Shown here in pieces: positions 6,172 through 6,708 of a stretch of DNA of 6,708 nucleotides (its first letter is position 1; every line of letters starts with the position of its first letter). Under the pieces are notes generated by a model. That model saw only the letters and a list, made by a program, of their open reading frames with translations, was not told the DNA's origin and ran no database searches. The stretch lies in contig JBAZQV010000047.1 of the NCBI GenBank assembly GCA_041645025.1, positions 1 through 6,708 on the forward strand. Direction: 5' to 3'. The stretch is from GW2011-AR5 sp041645025 (GTDB lineage Archaea; Aenigmatarchaeota; Aenigmatarchaeia; GW2011-AR5). The position numbers and the translations under genes were made by a program.

Positions 6172-6563
6172 CAAACTTCGCCTCTGCTTATTTCTTCCAG
6201 CACTTCTTTAATGCTTTCCCTGTGATTTATTGCGGGATGAAAGTGAAATATGGATTCTCTATCGCATACCATATATATCTTGGGTTTTCCCCGTAATAAC
6301 CTTGAAGCAATAGCAGCGCCTAGTTCAACCTTATGCCCCGTGGAATCGCCAGAGGCAAGGAAAATAAAAACATCGCTATCCAAGACTCCGTCCATATCCT
6401 CTACAGCATACTACTTGCACATCTCAGGATTCTAGTCGTAAGGTCTGAGCGGTTTATGAGTAGTCCAGTCCGCAGATATTTGATGTCCCTCGCGCATGAA
6501 CATCCTATGAACTTCCTTTGCTTGATCTTTTCTGTCAAACGGCGCTGCAATGTATATCTTCAT
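6171..6563 (-). CDS. Nucleoside 2-deoxyribosyltransferase-like protein, interrupted by two in-frame TAG codons
   Basis: A 130-position reading frame beginning MKIYIAAPFDRKDQA and ending EISRGEV. The start (strand plus glycosyl-binding loop), the middle YAVEDMDGVLDSDVFIFLAS and the active-site-like STGHKVELGAAIA (74-86, candidate catalytic Glu80) fit the nucleoside 2-deoxyribosyltransferase/DNPH1-like Rossmann family, which cleaves N-glycosidic bonds of nucleosides or nucleotides. Codons 44 and 51 are TAG, in the contexts RPYD-TAG-NPEMCK-TAG-YAVED, with no frameshift. Under the standard code only the first 43 codons or an internal product from Met57 (6395) could be made. Everything else looks functional: a TATA box 25 nt before a leaderless ATG, an intact frame on both sides, and a TGATG overlap with the Nudix gene. 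It may be read through (pyrrolysine or another amino acid), be a recent pseudogene, or contain sequence errors. Confidence 0.7.
6411..6434 (-). other. Two in-frame TAG codons seven codons apart
   Basis: TAG codons occupy 6432-6434 (codon 44) and 6411-6413 (codon 51) of the deoxyribosyltransferase-like frame. From the pattern around them, both positions look like glutamates in related proteins, one base change from GAG; this alignment is from memory of the family and is inference. No other coding frame in the window contains an internal stop. Confidence 0.85.
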
Positions 6564-6583
6564 AACAAATCAATAGAAGCAAT

Positions 6584-6592
6584 ATTTATAAA
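6584..6592 (-). promoter_or_regulatory. TATA-like box of the deoxyribosyltransferase-Nudix-asnS transcript
   Basis: The minus strand reads TTTATAAAT, the best TATA box in the window. It is centred 25 nt before the ATG at 6563, with no SD between, so the message is probably leaderless. It starts directly after the stop codon of the preceding gene, inside a 30-bp gap. Confidence 0.65.
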
Positions 6593-6593
6593 A

Positions 6594-6708
6594 TCACGAC
6601 GCTCTCGGTCCCTTGAAGAATCCCTTTTCCTTATGTTTTGTATTTTTCAGCGCTTCCTCGTTAGAGAGACACTTCTCCGGCGCATCTTCCCGCAGCACGT
6701 TCTCCATC
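6594..6708 (-). CDS. C-terminal end of an unidentified gene
   Basis: An open frame enters from the right edge and ends in TGA at 6594-6596. The last residues are MENVLREDAPEKCLSNEEAL, then KNTKHKEKGFFKGPRAS: a charged, lysine- and glutamate-rich tail without membrane segments. The first visible full codon is an ATG (6705-6707), so a 37-residue small protein is formally possible, but a longer gene truncated by the window edge is more likely. I do not recognise the family. The coding call rests on the clean open frame, its strand agreement with the neighbours, and the next promoter beginning just after its stop. Confidence 0.45.
   Translation of the reverse strand, partial: MENVLREDAPEKCLSNEEALKNTKHKEKGFFKGPRAS

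Noticed and set aside
6172..6174. TTG start for the Nudix gene one codon upstream of the ATG
   Set aside because: The ATG at 6171 forms a TGATG overlap like the one at asnS and has an SD in range; TTG is unnecessary.
6250..6435. Plus-strand 61-codon frame opposite the interrupted gene
   Set aside because: Antisense to a frame with clear deoxyribosyltransferase-like motifs; no ribosome site or family match.
6395..6563. A frameshift as the explanation for the broken deoxyribosyltransferase-like gene
   Set aside because: Family-like sequence continues in the same frame before, between and after both TAG codons, so only substitutions or recoding fit.
1..6708. CRISPR arrays, tRNA or rRNA genes, insertion sequences
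   Set aside because: No regularly spaced repeats, cloverleaf-like conserved arms, rRNA segments, transposase motifs or flanking inverted repeats were seen on either strand.

Overview
The window reads as a compact piece of an archaeal chromosome, with all recognisable genes on the minus strand. The archaeal call rests on two things. GatA and GatB carry archaeal-type sequence (for example GLPGSKP in GatB and GLTPTYG in GatA). Three putative transcript-leading genes have a TATA-like box centred about 24-26 nt before an ATG that lacks a Shine-Dalgarno (SD) sequence, the archaeal leaderless layout. Genes inside transcripts instead have purine-rich SD sites. The lineage cannot be fixed from this window; a small-genome archaeon is possible but unproven.

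Layout in the direction of transcription (right to left): the tail of an unidentified gene (6594-6708); a nucleoside 2-deoxyribosyltransferase-like gene with its own TATA box but two in-frame TAG codons (6171-6563); a Nudix hydrolase (5635-6171) and asparaginyl-tRNA synthetase (4349-5635), each joined to the gene before it by a TGATG stop/start overlap; a new leaderless promoter and gatA (2921-4291); a GNAT acetyltransferase overlapping gatA by ATGA (2343-2924); a 49-bp gap with a hairpin around the ribosome binding site, then gatB (911-2293); a YbaK/ProX-type aminoacyl-tRNA deacylase (443-901); a third leaderless promoter; and a small two-gene cassette of a DUF4258/PBECR-like protein (91-360) and a DUF2283 protein running off the left edge (1-74), which looks like a toxin-antitoxin pair.

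Functionally the centre is an aminoacyl-tRNA quality block: AsnRS charges tRNA-Asn, GatA and GatB belong to the amidotransferase that makes Gln-tRNA(Gln) or Asn-tRNA(Asn) from misacylated precursors, and the YbaK protein probably clears mischarged tRNA. AsnRS next to gatAB suggests the amidotransferase mainly serves tRNA-Gln here. No gatC is present. The upstream deoxyribosyltransferase-like/Nudix pair may act in nucleotide clean-up or NAD/ADP-ribose turnover.

The most unusual observation is the deoxyribosyltransferase-like gene. Its promoter, frame, catalytic-region motifs and coupling to the next gene are intact, yet codons 44 and 51 are TAG, while none of the nine stop codons visible in the window is TAG. 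Reassigned or readthrough TAG (pyrrolysine is the known archaeal case), a recent pseudogene, and sequence error all remain possible.
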